Shown piece by piece: positions 30,048-39,093 of a stretch of DNA of 42,407 nucleotides. The notes below the pieces were generated by a model, which was not told where the DNA came from, did not search any database, and saw only the letters and a list, made by a program, of their open reading frames with translations. The translations under genes and the position numbers were made by a program. Position 1 is the stretch's first letter, and the number at the start of each line of letters is the position of its first letter. The DNA comes from Streptomyces sp. CNQ085 (GTDB lineage Bacteria; Actinomycetota; Actinomycetes; Streptomycetales; Streptomycetaceae). The stretch covers positions 1 through 42,407 of the forward strand of contig NZ_JAJFAU010000023.1 of NCBI RefSeq assembly GCF_022614595.1. The letters run 5' to 3'.

Positions 30048-30587
30048 ATGACCTCCACCAGTGACGAGCCCGCCGGGCTGCCGTTCCCGATGCCGCAGGC
30101 CGAGTACCTGGCCACCCTGCCCAAGGCCACCGTCTATGCCTGCGTGTACTTCACCGACGAGCGCGGGTGGCCGGTGCAGCTGCGTTCGGTGTACGGCAGA
30201 CGGGTGTGGCAGCTCCCGGGCGGCAACATGGATCCGGGCGAGGACCCGTTCCAGGCGGCGGTGCGGGAGACGTACGAGGAGACCGGGCTGCGGATCGAGG
30301 GCCCGCGCCCGCTGATGCTGGCGCACTACATCCGCTCCGACCCGGCCGAGGCCCCGCTGGCGAAGGTCGGCTTCTGCTTCGACGGCGGCACGCTCGGCCA
30401 CGAGGAGATCGCCTCCATCCGGCTGGACCCGGAGGAGCACGACCGCTGGGCGGTGGAGGACTGGCCCGTCTGGGAGCGGCTGATGACGCCCGAGGGCTAC
30501 CGGCGGCTGGCCGCCCTCGCCGATGCCCGCCGCACCGGCCGCGCGGCCCTGCTGGTGGACGACCCGATCCTCGGGGGGCGTGCGTGA
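30048..30587 (+). CDS. NUDIX hydrolase
   Basis: A 179-residue NUDIX protein. The box GX5EX7REUXEEXGU is complete in GGNMDPGEDPFQAAVRETYEETG (residues about 62-84), carrying the Mg-binding glutamates. It hydrolyses a nucleoside diphosphate linked to another group; the exact substrate cannot be told. The C-terminal part (DPEEHDRWAVEDWPVWERLM) is typical of 8-oxo-dGTP-diphosphatase-like members. ATG at 30048 with TAGGAG 9 nt upstream. Confidence 0.92.
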   Translation: MTSTSDEPAGLPFPMPQAEYLATLPKATVYACVYFTDERGWPVQLRSVYGRRVWQLPGGNMDPGEDPFQAAVRETYEETGLRIEGPRPLMLAHYIRSDPAEAPLAKVGFCFDGGTLGHEEIASIRLDPEEHDRWAVEDWPVWERLMTPEGYRRLAALADARRTGRAALLVDDPILGGRA

Positions 30588-30614
30588 CGGTCCCGTCCGG
30601 GCCGGCGGCCCGAG

Positions 30615-30646
30615 TGACGGCGTGACGGCTTGACGGCGTGACGGCG
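30615..30646. repeat. Four tandem copies of an 8-bp repeat
   Basis: TGACGGCG occurs four times in a row (second copy ends in T) in the 73-bp gap between the convergent ends of the NUDIX and sacsin-like genes. It is likely slippage DNA; no terminator-grade hairpin is obvious beside it. Confidence 0.8.
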
Positions 30647-30660
30647 TCGGCCGCCGGGGG

Positions 30661-33600
30661 TCAGTCGAACCAGCGGTCGCGGGCCAGTTCGGCGACCCGG
30701 GAGGGGTCCTCCAGCAGGGCGGCGGCCTCGAAGCGGCGCGGCCACTGGCCTGCCGCCCAGGCCAGGCCCGCCGCGACGCCCTCGACGGTGGCGGCGTGGA
30801 GGGTGCCGTCGGGGGTGAGCCGCCAGTCCAGCTCCACGCCGGCGAGGACGAGTTCGTCGTGCTCGACGTAAGTGGCCGGGGCGCCGGGGAGCAGGACGCG
30901 TACCGCGTCGGGTACCTCTCCCACCTCGCCCGCTCCGGCCCCGGGGGCGGGCAGACCCGCGCCGACGGCCTCGCTCAGGCGGCGGACGTCGAGGACGGCG
31001 GCCAGGGACGCGGACAGGGCCGGGCGTACCGGCAGCAGCGGGCGGCCGGTGGCCAGGGGCAGCAGGTCGGGGGCGTCGGCGACCAGCGCGTCGGCGGCGT
31101 CCACCAGGTGTACCCCGCCGTCGGTCACGGCGCGCAGTTCGTCCGGCAGCGTGACCTCGTCCGGGTCCAGCTCCGCCAGCAGGCTGTACAGGCCGTGGAG
31201 CTGGGCGGGGGTGACGGGCAGGCCGGGGTCGGCGAGGCGGCCCAGGAGTTCGGAGGCGCCGCCGGGTTCGTCCAGCAGGGCGGCGGCGGAGGTGCGGATG
31301 CCCAGGGCGCGCAGCACCTGCTCGTCCAGGCCCGAGGTGGCGGCGGGCGCCTCCTCGTACAGGCCCGCCAGCAGCGGGTCGCCGCCGGCCGCGCGCAGTC
31401 CGGCGGGGCGGCGGCCGTCCAGGACGGGGTGGTCGCGCAGCCACCAGGCGGTGTAGGGGCGGACGGTCCGCACCGTGCCGTCCGGCAGCAGGACGCGCAC
31501 CGGGGTGGTGAGCGCGTCACGGAGCGGGGGGCGGGAGAGCATACGCAGGGCCTGCGGCCAGTGGTCGTCGTCGACGAGGTCCAGGTCGCGTACGGCGATC
31601 AGTTCGGAGACCACCGGCGGGACGGCCGTTTCGGGCAGGGTGTCGAGGACCTCCTCGCACCACACGTCGACGGCGTCCAGCAGGCCCGCGTCGTCGGGTT
31701 CGGGGAAGTCGGTGTCACGGGGCTCGAGTTCGTCCGGGTCCAGGACGACGTCGGTGGCGCGCACCAGAGTGAAGTCGGCGAGCACGCCGACCGCGGCGAG
31801 GGTCTCCTCGCCCCACCGCTCGGCCAGTTCGGCGTCGCAGGCGGGCAGTTCGCCCTCGCGGACGACGCGCTCGAAGGCGCTGCCGGGGAAGACGAGTTCG
31901 GCGGCCGGGGCGAGTTCGCCGTCCTCGTCGGGGAGGGCGAGGGCGCCCAGCCAGGGCTCGTCGCCGGGTGAGAGGCGTGCGTCGCGGACGAGGGCGAGGA
32001 CGGTGTCGGCCAGTTCCTCGGCGTCCGGGGGACCGCCGTCCTCGTCCTCGTCGCCGTACCAGCTCTCCTCGGCCTCCAGCGAGGCGGCGACGGCCGCCCG
32101 TACCTGCGGGGTGGTGAGCACCGCGCGGGGTGTGGCAGGGGTGGCGCCCAGCCTCTCCAGCAGGGGGTGGGCGGCATCGGGGTGGGCGACCTTCAGGCCG
32201 AGGCGGGTCAGCGAGCCGGCGCCCGTGGTGTCGGGCAGGGGCAGCAGCACTCGGCGCGGTCCGATGGTGGTGCGGCCGTCGGCGAGGGGGACGGGCAGGC
32301 CGGTGAGCCGGTCGGGGTCGGTGCCGGCGAGGGCGTCGTACAGCCTGCGCCACCAGGACGGTTCCCGTTCCACGCCGGCCAGCCGGTCGATCAGCTCGCC
32401 CAGCGGCGCCCGGGGGACGCCGAGGGTGCGCAGTCCGGTGCGGCGTTCCAGTCCGGCGGGCAGCAGGGCGGGGAACAGCTCGGCCAGGACGGCGACCGTC
32501 TCGGCCCCGGCGCCCTCGGCGATCTCGGCGTCGGCGGGGCGCAGTGCGTGGGGCTCGCCGCCTTCGTCGGTGGCGGCGCTCGCCAGGAAGGGGGTGCGCC
32601 GCAGGCGCTCCAGGACCAGGCGGCGCAGTTCCCCGTCGAGCTCGGCCCTGCCCAGCGGGCCGGGTACGAGGCCGGTGGTGGCGGTGGCGACCGGCCGCCA
32701 GTCGCGCAGCAGGGTGGAGTAGGCGTCGGCGGCGCGCTCCAGCAGGAAGTCGGCCAGCGGTCCGGGGGCGATGCGGCGGCGGGAGGGATCCAGCGGGAAG
32801 GAGGCGATGAGCAGGGCGGGCAGGCCGACCGGCTCGTCGGTGGGGGTGGGGGCGTGGACGACGGGCACGGTGCGGAGGGGGGCGGGGGCGCCGTCGGCGT
32901 CGACGGGGACGGCCCAGGTGACCGACCAGTACGGCCGCCGCCGCTCCTCGACGGGGCGGTCGGCGAGCAGAGCGGGGTCGGTGCGTCCGGCGTCGGCGGC
33001 CACGCGCCAGCGGGTGGCGCCCTCACCCCCGGCACCGGCCGTGCCGCTGTCCTCGACCACGACGTAGGCGCCGTCCTGGCGGCGGGTGAGCGTACGCACC
33101 CCGCCGTCGGTCTCGGTCACGACCTCGGTCAGGCCGGGGAGGGTGAGCAGCAGGGCGTCGTCGACCGCGGTGAGCAGCCGGACGGCCAGTTCCTCGGCGG
33201 CGCCGTCGCGCAGCGGCAGCACGACGGCCGTGTCGTAGCCCTGGGGTGCGGTGCCCTGGGCGGGCATCGGCAGGCGCAGCAGGGGGACGTGGCCCTCGCG
33301 GCGGCGCAGCTCGTCGGCGAGGCCGGGGTTGCGGGCGGCGGCCTCGGCGGCCGTCTCGCGGGCCTCGGCCAGCGACCAGCGGGCCCCGCCGGTACGGCAG
33401 ACGATCGCGGGTTCGTCGCTGACGGCCAGGACGGCGGCGAAGCCGACGCCGAAGCGGCCGACGGGGCCCGCCTGAGGACCGTCCCCCGTCTCCTCGTCGC
33501 GTTTGGCGGAGGCGCGCAGGGTGGACAGGGACTCCACGCCGGCCGCGTCCAGGGGTGCTCCGGTGTTGGCGGCCACCAGCACCTTGCCTCGCAGGGTGAG

Positions 33601-33834
33601 CCGCAGCCGTCCGGGGACGCCCGCGCGGGCGGCGGCGTCGGCGGCGTTCTGCGCCAGCTCGACCACCAGCCGGTCGCGGTAGCCGCCCAGGGCCAGGTCC
33701 TCCTCCGCGTTGGCGTCCTCGCGGAAGCGCGCGGGGGAGGCCGTCCAGGCGTCGAGTACGCCGCGGCGCAGCCGGGCGGTGTCGAAGGGGTCCGCTCCGT
33801 CGTCCGTGCCCTGTACCAGCACCGTGCCGCTCAC
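30661..33834 (-). CDS. Sacsin-like protein with Hsp90-type ATPase domain
   Basis: A 1057-residue protein. The N-terminal 230 residues carry a GHKL/Hsp90-type ATP site: RLVVELAQNAADAAAR (Bergerat N-box), LVAANTGAPLDAAGVESL (G1-like) and GPVGRFGVGFAAVLAVSD (the lid). This is the layout of sacsin N-terminal repeats. The remaining 800 residues are acidic and Leu/Ala-rich, without a motif I can name. GTG start at 33834 with GGAGGAG 8 nt upstream. Actinobacterial members are annotated as molecular chaperone Hsp90-like, but their role is unproven. It is divergent from htpX, a membrane quality-control protease, so a protein-quality function is an attractive guess. Confidence 0.85.
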   Translation of the reverse strand: MSGTVLVQGTDDGADPFDTARLRRGVLDAWTASPARFREDANAEEDLALGGYRDRLVVELAQNAADAAARAGVPGRLRLTLRGKVLVAANTGAPLDAAGVESLSTLRASAKRDEETGDGPQAGPVGRFGVGFAAVLAVSDEPAIVCRTGGARWSLAEARETAAEAAARNPGLADELRRREGHVPLLRLPMPAQGTAPQGYDTAVVLPLRDGAAEELAVRLLTAVDDALLLTLPGLTEVVTETDGGVRTLTRRQDGAYVVVEDSGTAGAGGEGATRWRVAADAGRTDPALLADRPVEERRRPYWSVTWAVPVDADGAPAPLRTVPVVHAPTPTDEPVGLPALLIASFPLDPSRRRIAPGPLADFLLERAADAYSTLLRDWRPVATATTGLVPGPLGRAELDGELRRLVLERLRRTPFLASAATDEGGEPHALRPADAEIAEGAGAETVAVLAELFPALLPAGLERRTGLRTLGVPRAPLGELIDRLAGVEREPSWWRRLYDALAGTDPDRLTGLPVPLADGRTTIGPRRVLLPLPDTTGAGSLTRLGLKVAHPDAAHPLLERLGATPATPRAVLTTPQVRAAVAASLEAEESWYGDEDEDGGPPDAEELADTVLALVRDARLSPGDEPWLGALALPDEDGELAPAAELVFPGSAFERVVREGELPACDAELAERWGEETLAAVGVLADFTLVRATDVVLDPDELEPRDTDFPEPDDAGLLDAVDVWCEEVLDTLPETAVPPVVSELIAVRDLDLVDDDHWPQALRMLSRPPLRDALTTPVRVLLPDGTVRTVRPYTAWWLRDHPVLDGRRPAGLRAAGGDPLLAGLYEEAPAATSGLDEQVLRALGIRTSAAALLDEPGGASELLGRLADPGLPVTPAQLHGLYSLLAELDPDEVTLPDELRAVTDGGVHLVDAADALVADAPDLLPLATGRPLLPVRPALSASLAAVLDVRRLSEAVGAGLPAPGAGAGEVGEVPDAVRVLLPGAPATYVEHDELVLAGVELDWRLTPDGTLHAATVEGVAAGLAWAAGQWPRRFEAAALLEDPSRVAELARDRWFD

Positions 33835-34137
33835 GTGTCCGTCTCCTCCGCCACGTCCAGTCACGGGACGAGCCCGATTGCCTGTCTGCGGGCGACGGTA
33901 CTGCGTCCGGCGCGCCCGGCGCGCGCCGGGCCGCCCGTGGCGCGGGTCGGCCGCCCGCCCGTGACCAGAGAAGGGGCGATTCCGGACATTAGGGTATACA
34001 GGGAGGAAAGGGGATCGCGTCTCGGTCCACGGTCCCGTCCGGCGGGAGCGTGGCGGACAGGAGGGCCCGATGAGTACGAGGGTCACGACCGCTGTACGGG
34101 CTTCTGGCGGCAGCCCGGGTCCCGGGGCGGGTGCGTG

Positions 34138-35043
34138 ATGCGCAGCCGTTTCGAGCCCGACCGGCGGCTCACCGGGCGCATGGTGCTCACGATGTTCCTG
34201 CTGGGGCTGCTGTACGTGGGATTCGTCGCCGCGCTGATCGTGCTGCTGGACTCCCTCGTGCTGGTCGTCGTCATCGCCGCCGTCCTGCTGGGCGCGCAGT
34301 TCTGGTTCTCCGACCGGATCGCCCTGTACGCCATGCGCGGCCGCCTGGTCACCCCGGAGGAGGAGCCGCGGCTGCACGGGGTGGTCGACCGGCTGTGCGC
34401 CACCGCGGACATGCCGAAGCCGCGGGTCGCCGTCTCCAGCATGGACCTGCCCAACGCGTTCGCCACCGGGCGCGACGCCGACCACGCCGTGGTCTGCGTG
34501 ACCACCGGGCTGACGCGGCGCCTGGAGACCGAGGAGCTGGAGGGCGTACTCGCCCACGAGCTGTCCCATGTCGCCCACCGCGACGTGGCGGTGATCACCA
34601 TCGCCTCGTTCCTGGGGGTGCTGGCCGGGCTGGTCGTCCGCTTCGCCTTCTACTCCCAGCTGTTCGGCGGAGGCCGCCGCGACCAGAACACCGCCGCCGT
34701 GTTCGCGATGGTCATGCTGGTCTCCGCGGTCGTGTACGCCCTCAGCTTCCTGCTCATCCGGGCACTGTCGCGCTACCGCGAACTGGCCGCGGACCGCGCG
34801 GCGGCCATGCTCACCGGGAAGCCCTCCGCCCTGGCCTCGGCGCTGACCAAGGTCAGCGGGGACATCGCCCGGATCCCCACCCGGGACCTGCGCACGGCTC
34901 AGGCGTTCAACGCGTTCTTCTTCACCCCCGCCCTGGGGGCCGGCAGCGCGGTGGCCGGGCTGTTCTCCACCCACCCCAGCCTGGAGAGCCGTCTGGAGGC
35001 ACTGGCGGAGATCTCCGAGCGGCTGGGCGGCGAGGCACCCTGA
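34138..35043 (+). CDS. htpX: M48-family zinc metalloprotease, HtpX-like
   Basis: A 301-residue membrane protease. Two helices at the N-terminus (about residues 14-36 and 38-55) are followed by the catalytic HELSH at 140-144. A further hydrophobic pair (about 150-168 and 188-206) comes next, then RYRELAADRAA, which supplies the third zinc ligand Glu. HtpX degrades damaged membrane proteins. ATG at 34138 lies after a GTG in frame; no strong ribosome site. The next gene, pspAB, begins 26 nt after the stop, a conserved pair. Confidence 0.92.
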   Translation: MRSRFEPDRRLTGRMVLTMFLLGLLYVGFVAALIVLLDSLVLVVVIAAVLLGAQFWFSDRIALYAMRGRLVTPEEEPRLHGVVDRLCATADMPKPRVAVSSMDLPNAFATGRDADHAVVCVTTGLTRRLETEELEGVLAHELSHVAHRDVAVITIASFLGVLAGLVVRFAFYSQLFGGGRRDQNTAAVFAMVMLVSAVVYALSFLLIRALSRYRELAADRAAAMLTGKPSALASALTKVSGDIARIPTRDLRTAQAFNAFFFTPALGAGSAVAGLFSTHPSLESRLEALAEISERLGGEAP

Positions 35044-35068
35044 GGACCGGATCCGGGAAGGAGTCGCC

Positions 35069-35647
35069 GTGGGTCTGCTGGACATCCTGTTCGGCCGGAG
35101 CGAACCGGCCCGACCCGATCTCGACCGGCTCTTCGGCCTGCCCTCGGCCGCGATCACACTCCAGGCCGCCGCGGGCCTGACCCCCACCGGGGCGGGCTCG
35201 GTGTGCTTCGCGAGCGTCGAGGGCGGCGCCTTCACCCGGATCCGGCAGGAGGTGGAGGCTCTGCTGGGCGCGGACTCCGGGCGCGGGAGCGGGACGGTGG
35301 AGTTCAGTGAGGACGGCTACGGGTACTCCTGGCTGCTCTCACGCCGCGCCCCCGAGGAAGTGCCCTCCCTGGTCAACGACCTGCACGCGGTGAACACCAC
35401 GCTGCAGGGCAGCGGTTTCGGCCCGCAGCTGCTGTGCTCGCTGGTCGCCTTCCGCGCTCCCGACCGGCACCCCCTGGCGCTGGTCTACCTCTACAAGCGC
35501 GGCACCTTCTACCCCTTCGCCCCGCTGCCCGGCCAGAAGCGCGACAACCCGCTGGAGCTCCAGGTCAGGGCGGCTCTCCAGGACGACCTGAACATCGAGC
35601 CGGAGCTGGGCCGCTGGTTCCCGCTCTGGGGCGCCCCGGGTCTGTGA
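35069..35647 (+). CDS. pspAB: PspA-associated protein PspAB
   Basis: A 192-residue soluble protein beginning MGLLDILFGRSEPARPDLDRLFGLPSA, the recognisable N-terminus of the actinobacterial PspAB family, which is linked to PspA envelope-stress proteins and encoded next to HtpX. The rest has an alpha/beta look with LVYLYKRGTFYPFAPLPGQKRDN near the end. GTG start at 35069 with GGAAGGAG upstream. It is probably cotranscribed with htpX. Molecular activity unknown. The following 270 bp up to the DUF3027 stop show no gene. Confidence 0.88.
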   Translation: MGLLDILFGRSEPARPDLDRLFGLPSAAITLQAAAGLTPTGAGSVCFASVEGGAFTRIRQEVEALLGADSGRGSGTVEFSEDGYGYSWLLSRRAPEEVPSLVNDLHAVNTTLQGSGFGPQLLCSLVAFRAPDRHPLALVYLYKRGTFYPFAPLPGQKRDNPLELQVRAALQDDLNIEPELGRWFPLWGAPGL

Positions 35648-35919
35648 GCCTACGACGACGGCCGGAGCCACCCCCGGCCCGGTTCGTGTACGGCCCGGAT
35701 ATCACCTAGCTCACGTGGAAAGCCCGGCCCGCGACCTGAGCCGGCGGGACGCCGGCCGGGTGAGGGGGGTGTCGTTCCAGCGGGTGTCGCAGTCGCTCGG
35801 TTCGGCATCCGCGGCCCACCGGACGAGCCGGAGGGAGAGCCCGCACCGGACTCCGGGTCCAGCGCTGACCGGGCCCCGGCGGGGCCGGGACAATCAGCCT
35901 CGCGGCGGTCCGGAACCCG

Positions 35920-36819
35920 CTACGCCTCCGGGTCGCCCGCGCCGCCGTCCAGGGGCATCTCGTCCACCCGCGTCTCGTCGATCACCGGCGCCGGCGGGCG
36001 CGGTGTCTTCGGCATGACGGCCGCCTCCGAGTGGCCGCCGCAGCCGAAGGCGAGGGAGACCACACGGCCGTCGGCGGGGGAGAACTCGTTGGCGCACACC
36101 CCGAAGGCCTGGCGCAGCGAGCCCGCCATCGGCACCAGGAAACCACAGCTCACGCAGGAGGCGGGGGCTGCCTGCGCCACGGGCGTCCGGGGGCCGAACT
36201 CCTCCTCCCAGCGGTCCGCGGCCTCGTGCAGGCCCTGGCGGGACAGGACCCGGGGGCGGCCCATTCCGATCTCCTCGGCGACCGCCGCGATGCTGCCGCG
36301 CGCCGGGGCGCCGGGGAGTTCGCCGGGCTCGCTGGTGACGACGTCGGCGTCCTCGGCCTCGGCCGGGCCCTCGGCGCCGGCGTCCTCCCAGGCCGACCCC
36401 ACGACCGCCGCGTGCGGGGAGGGTTCGCCGCCGCCGGTGTGGCCGGGCTCCAGGCGCGGGTCGTCGGCCTCGGTGGGCAGCAGGTCGCCGGGGCCGAGGT
36501 CGCCGGGGCGCAGGCGTTCGCTCCAGGGCACCCACTCGGGGGCGAGCAGCGCGTCGGGGCCGGGCAGCAGCACCGCCTCGTCGACGGTCACCGCCCGCGC
36601 CCGCGAGGCCCGCGCGACGGTGGCGGCCCAGCGCCAGCCGCGGTAGCCCGGCTCCAGGCACTCGAAGAAGTGCGTGACGACGCGGTCCCCGTCGGCGACG
36701 GCACCCAGATGGTCGCCGACCCGGCCGGGGAAAGCGGCCTCCCGAGCCGCCTCCCGAGCCAGTTCAACCGCCTCGGCGCACAGGCGATCAGGGGTACGGC
36801 CTCGCATCGCAGCACTCAC
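35920..36819 (-). CDS. DUF3027 protein with putative zinc-binding C-terminus
   Basis: A 299-residue actinobacterial protein of the DUF3027 family. The N-half (about 1-110) has HFFECLEPGYRGWRWAATVARASR and VLLPGPDALLAPEWVPW, its family marks. A low-complexity acidic middle (about 115-165) follows. The C-half carries SCVSCGFLVPMAGSLRQAFGVCANEFSPADG and FGCGGHSE, whose Cys/His could bind zinc. GTG start at 36819; GGAGAG lies 11 nt upstream. Function unknown. It is divergent from the MFS gene. Confidence 0.9.
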   Translation of the reverse strand: MSAAMRGRTPDRLCAEAVELAREAAREAAFPGRVGDHLGAVADGDRVVTHFFECLEPGYRGWRWAATVARASRARAVTVDEAVLLPGPDALLAPEWVPWSERLRPGDLGPGDLLPTEADDPRLEPGHTGGGEPSPHAAVVGSAWEDAGAEGPAEAEDADVVTSEPGELPGAPARGSIAAVAEEIGMGRPRVLSRQGLHEAADRWEEEFGPRTPVAQAAPASCVSCGFLVPMAGSLRQAFGVCANEFSPADGRVVSLAFGCGGHSEAAVMPKTPRPPAPVIDETRVDEMPLDGGAGDPEA

Positions 36820-37062
36820 AAGAATCGATTCTCTCCTACGCCGTTTCGCGAGTGCGCCTACCGTACGCCCAGGTCAGACAGGTGAGGACGGAGCGGACCG
36901 GGGGACCGCTGCGACGTCCGGACCCGAGCTTTCCCGCCGGGCGGAGCGCACCATCCCTCCACGCTACCCCACGCACGCGCACCACCGGCCGTCGCACCTT
37001 CGACCACAACGTTCAACCGAAGGAGCCGGGCTAGGCGACGGGCGGTGGGGCAGACTGACGAC

Positions 37063-38562
37063 GTGGCTGCCTTGAGGACGCCCCAGCACGGCGAGGGGCG
37101 ATTCCGACGTACGGCGCGGGCGATCGCCCGCGCCGTACACACGCCTCCCCGCGCGCTGGGCAGGCGCATCCGGAAGGCCACCCACGCCCAGGGGGCTGGC
37201 GAGTCCGGGCTGGGCAAGCTCATCGAACTGCACGCGGTGAACTCCGCGGGCGACATGATGATCACCGTCGCCCTGGCCTCCACGATCTTCTTCTCCGTGC
37301 CCACCGGCGAGGCGCGCGGGCGCGTCGCGCTCTACCTGGCCGTCACCCTCGCCCCCTTCGCCCTGCTGGCGCCGGTCATCGGGCCACTGCTGGACCGCGT
37401 CCCGCACGGGCGCCGCGCCGCGATGGCCGGGTCGATGCTGGGCCGGGCGCTGCTGGCGCTGAGCATGGCCGGGGCGGTGGCCACCGGCAGTCTGGAGCTG
37501 TATCCGGCGGCGCTGGGGGTGCTGGTGGCCTCCAAGGCGTACGGGGTGGTGAGATCGGCGGTCGTGCCCCGGCTGCTGCCGCACCGGATCTCGCTGGTGA
37601 AGGCGAACTCGCGGGTGACGCTCGCCGGGCTGCTGGCCACCGGGGCCGCGGCCCCGGTGGGAGCCGCGCTGCACAGCCTGGGGCCGTCCTGGCCGCTGTA
37701 CGGGGCCTTCACCGTCTTCGTCATCGGCACGTTCCTGTCCTTCTCGCTGCCTCACAAGGTGGACTCGGCCAAGGGCGAACGGCGGGCCCTGCTGACCGCC
37801 TACGAGGCCGCGCACAGCCAGGACGCCGTCGGCGGTGGCACCGACAACGGCGGAGACGCGACCGGGAACGCGACCGGCGACGCCGCTGGGAAGGGCGGCG
37901 GTGGCGACGGAGGTGGCGGCAAGGACGGGAGTGGGAACGGGAACGGCGGCGGCAAACCCCGGCGGCCCGGTCTGCGCACCGTCGGCACCTCCGTGTTCAA
38001 CGCCCTGCTCGCCAACTCCTCCCTGCGCGCCCTGTCCGGCTTCCTCACCTTCTTCCTCGCCTTCATGCTGCGCGAGCACCCCCTGGCCGGCCTGGACCCC
38101 GTGGTCTCGCTGGGGGTGGTGGCCGTGGCGGCGGGCGGCGGCAACGCGCTGGGCACGGCGCTGGGCGCCTGGCTGCGCGACCGCGTGCCGGAGGCGATCA
38201 TCGCGTCGGTGCTGGCGCTGGCCCTGGCCGCCACCGCGGTGGCGGCGGTGTTCTACGGCACGGTCACCGTGCCCGTCGTCGCGGCCGTCGCCGGGCTGGC
38301 GCAGGCGCTGGGCAAGCTGTCGCTGGACGCGCTGATCCAGCGGGACGTGCCGGAGCTGGTGCGCACCTCCGCCTTCGCCCGCTCCGAGACCCTGATGCAG
38401 ATGTCGTGGGTGGCCGGCGGCGCCGTCGGGATCGCGCTGCCGCTGATCGGGCCGGTCGGCATGGGGGTGGCCGGGGTGATCGTGGCGGTGGGCGCGCTCG
38501 CCACCGTCAGGCCCCTGTTGTCGGCCGCACGGCACGGCACGCCCCACCCGCGCGTCGTCTGA
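37063..38562 (+). CDS. MFS-like membrane protein with Gly-rich linker
   Basis: A 499-residue membrane protein with about 11-12 helices in two halves. They are joined by a Gly/Asn/Asp/Lys-rich, apparently disordered linker of about 55 residues (about 247-302). GPLLDRVPHGRRAAMAGSM matches the loop 2-3 motif of MFS carriers. It is common next to the DUF2771/mqn genes in Streptomyces, as I recall. I chose GTG 37063 (VAALRTPQHGEG), because CAGACT ends 6 nt before it and no ribosome site exists, which fits a leaderless mRNA. GTG 37045 would add six residues. Substrate unknown. Confidence 0.85.
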   Translation: MAALRTPQHGEGRFRRTARAIARAVHTPPRALGRRIRKATHAQGAGESGLGKLIELHAVNSAGDMMITVALASTIFFSVPTGEARGRVALYLAVTLAPFALLAPVIGPLLDRVPHGRRAAMAGSMLGRALLALSMAGAVATGSLELYPAALGVLVASKAYGVVRSAVVPRLLPHRISLVKANSRVTLAGLLATGAAAPVGAALHSLGPSWPLYGAFTVFVIGTFLSFSLPHKVDSAKGERRALLTAYEAAHSQDAVGGGTDNGGDATGNATGDAAGKGGGGDGGGGKDGSGNGNGGGKPRRPGLRTVGTSVFNALLANSSLRALSGFLTFFLAFMLREHPLAGLDPVVSLGVVAVAAGGGNALGTALGAWLRDRVPEAIIASVLALALAATAVAAVFYGTVTVPVVAAVAGLAQALGKLSLDALIQRDVPELVRTSAFARSETLMQMSWVAGGAVGIALPLIGPVGMGVAGVIVAVGALATVRPLLSAARHGTPHPRVV

Positions 38563-38589
38563 GTGGAACCGCCGGGTAGCCTGCCTGCT

Positions 38590-39093
38590 ATGACCCACAC
38601 GATCTCCCGGGGCAAGGGCAGCCGCACCATCCGCACTGCCGTAGCCATCGGTGCGGCCTCCCTCGGGCTCGTCGCCCTCTCCGCCTGCGGAGAGAAGCCG
38701 ACTCCCCGAGCGACCGTGACCGTCGGTTCCGACAGCGTGTCCACGGAAGCCGCCTGCTACGAGGACAACGGCAAGATCTCGCAGGAGCGGGTGCTCTCCT
38801 GCGCCGAGGAGGACACCGACACCTCCATCAGCGTCGACCAGGGCGACCTGCTGCGCATCGGCGTGGACCCCGAGATCGCCGAGGACGGCTGGGTGCTGTT
38901 CCTCAACGGCCAGCCCGCGGTCACGGACCGGATCACCAAGACCTACCGCAGCTTCTCCGGTGACGCCTTCTTCCAGAACGGCGGCGAGCAGGGCGGCGAG
39001 GCGCGGTCGGTGCATCTGAGCATCGTCGAGTACGACGGCGGCGACTACCGGGGCGTGTGGAACTTCGAACTCGAGCGGGAGAGCGAGGGCTGA
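38590..39093 (+). CDS. Lipoprotein, DUF2771-like
   Basis: A 167-residue predicted lipoprotein. A basic start (MTHTISRGKGSRTIRT), a hydrophobic helix, and the lipobox LSAC with the lipid-carrying Cys at about residue 33 are visible. The exported part is acidic with two further Cys. Its place between the MFS gene and mqnB and its sequence style fit DUF2771, a family of unknown function. TAGCCT ends 7 nt before the ATG and no ribosome site is present, so the gene is probably leaderless. The 3' end overlaps the annotated mqnB start. Confidence 0.85.
   Translation: MTHTISRGKGSRTIRTAVAIGAASLGLVALSACGEKPTPRATVTVGSDSVSTEAACYEDNGKISQERVLSCAEEDTDTSISVDQGDLLRIGVDPEIAEDGWVLFLNGQPAVTDRITKTYRSFSGDAFFQNGGEQGGEARSVHLSIVEYDGGDYRGVWNFELERESEG

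Noticed and set aside
32167..34137. A long rightward frame continuous with htpX
   Set aside because: It lies opposite the sacsin-like gene, which has the clear ATPase motifs; htpX begins at 34138 where its membrane helix starts.
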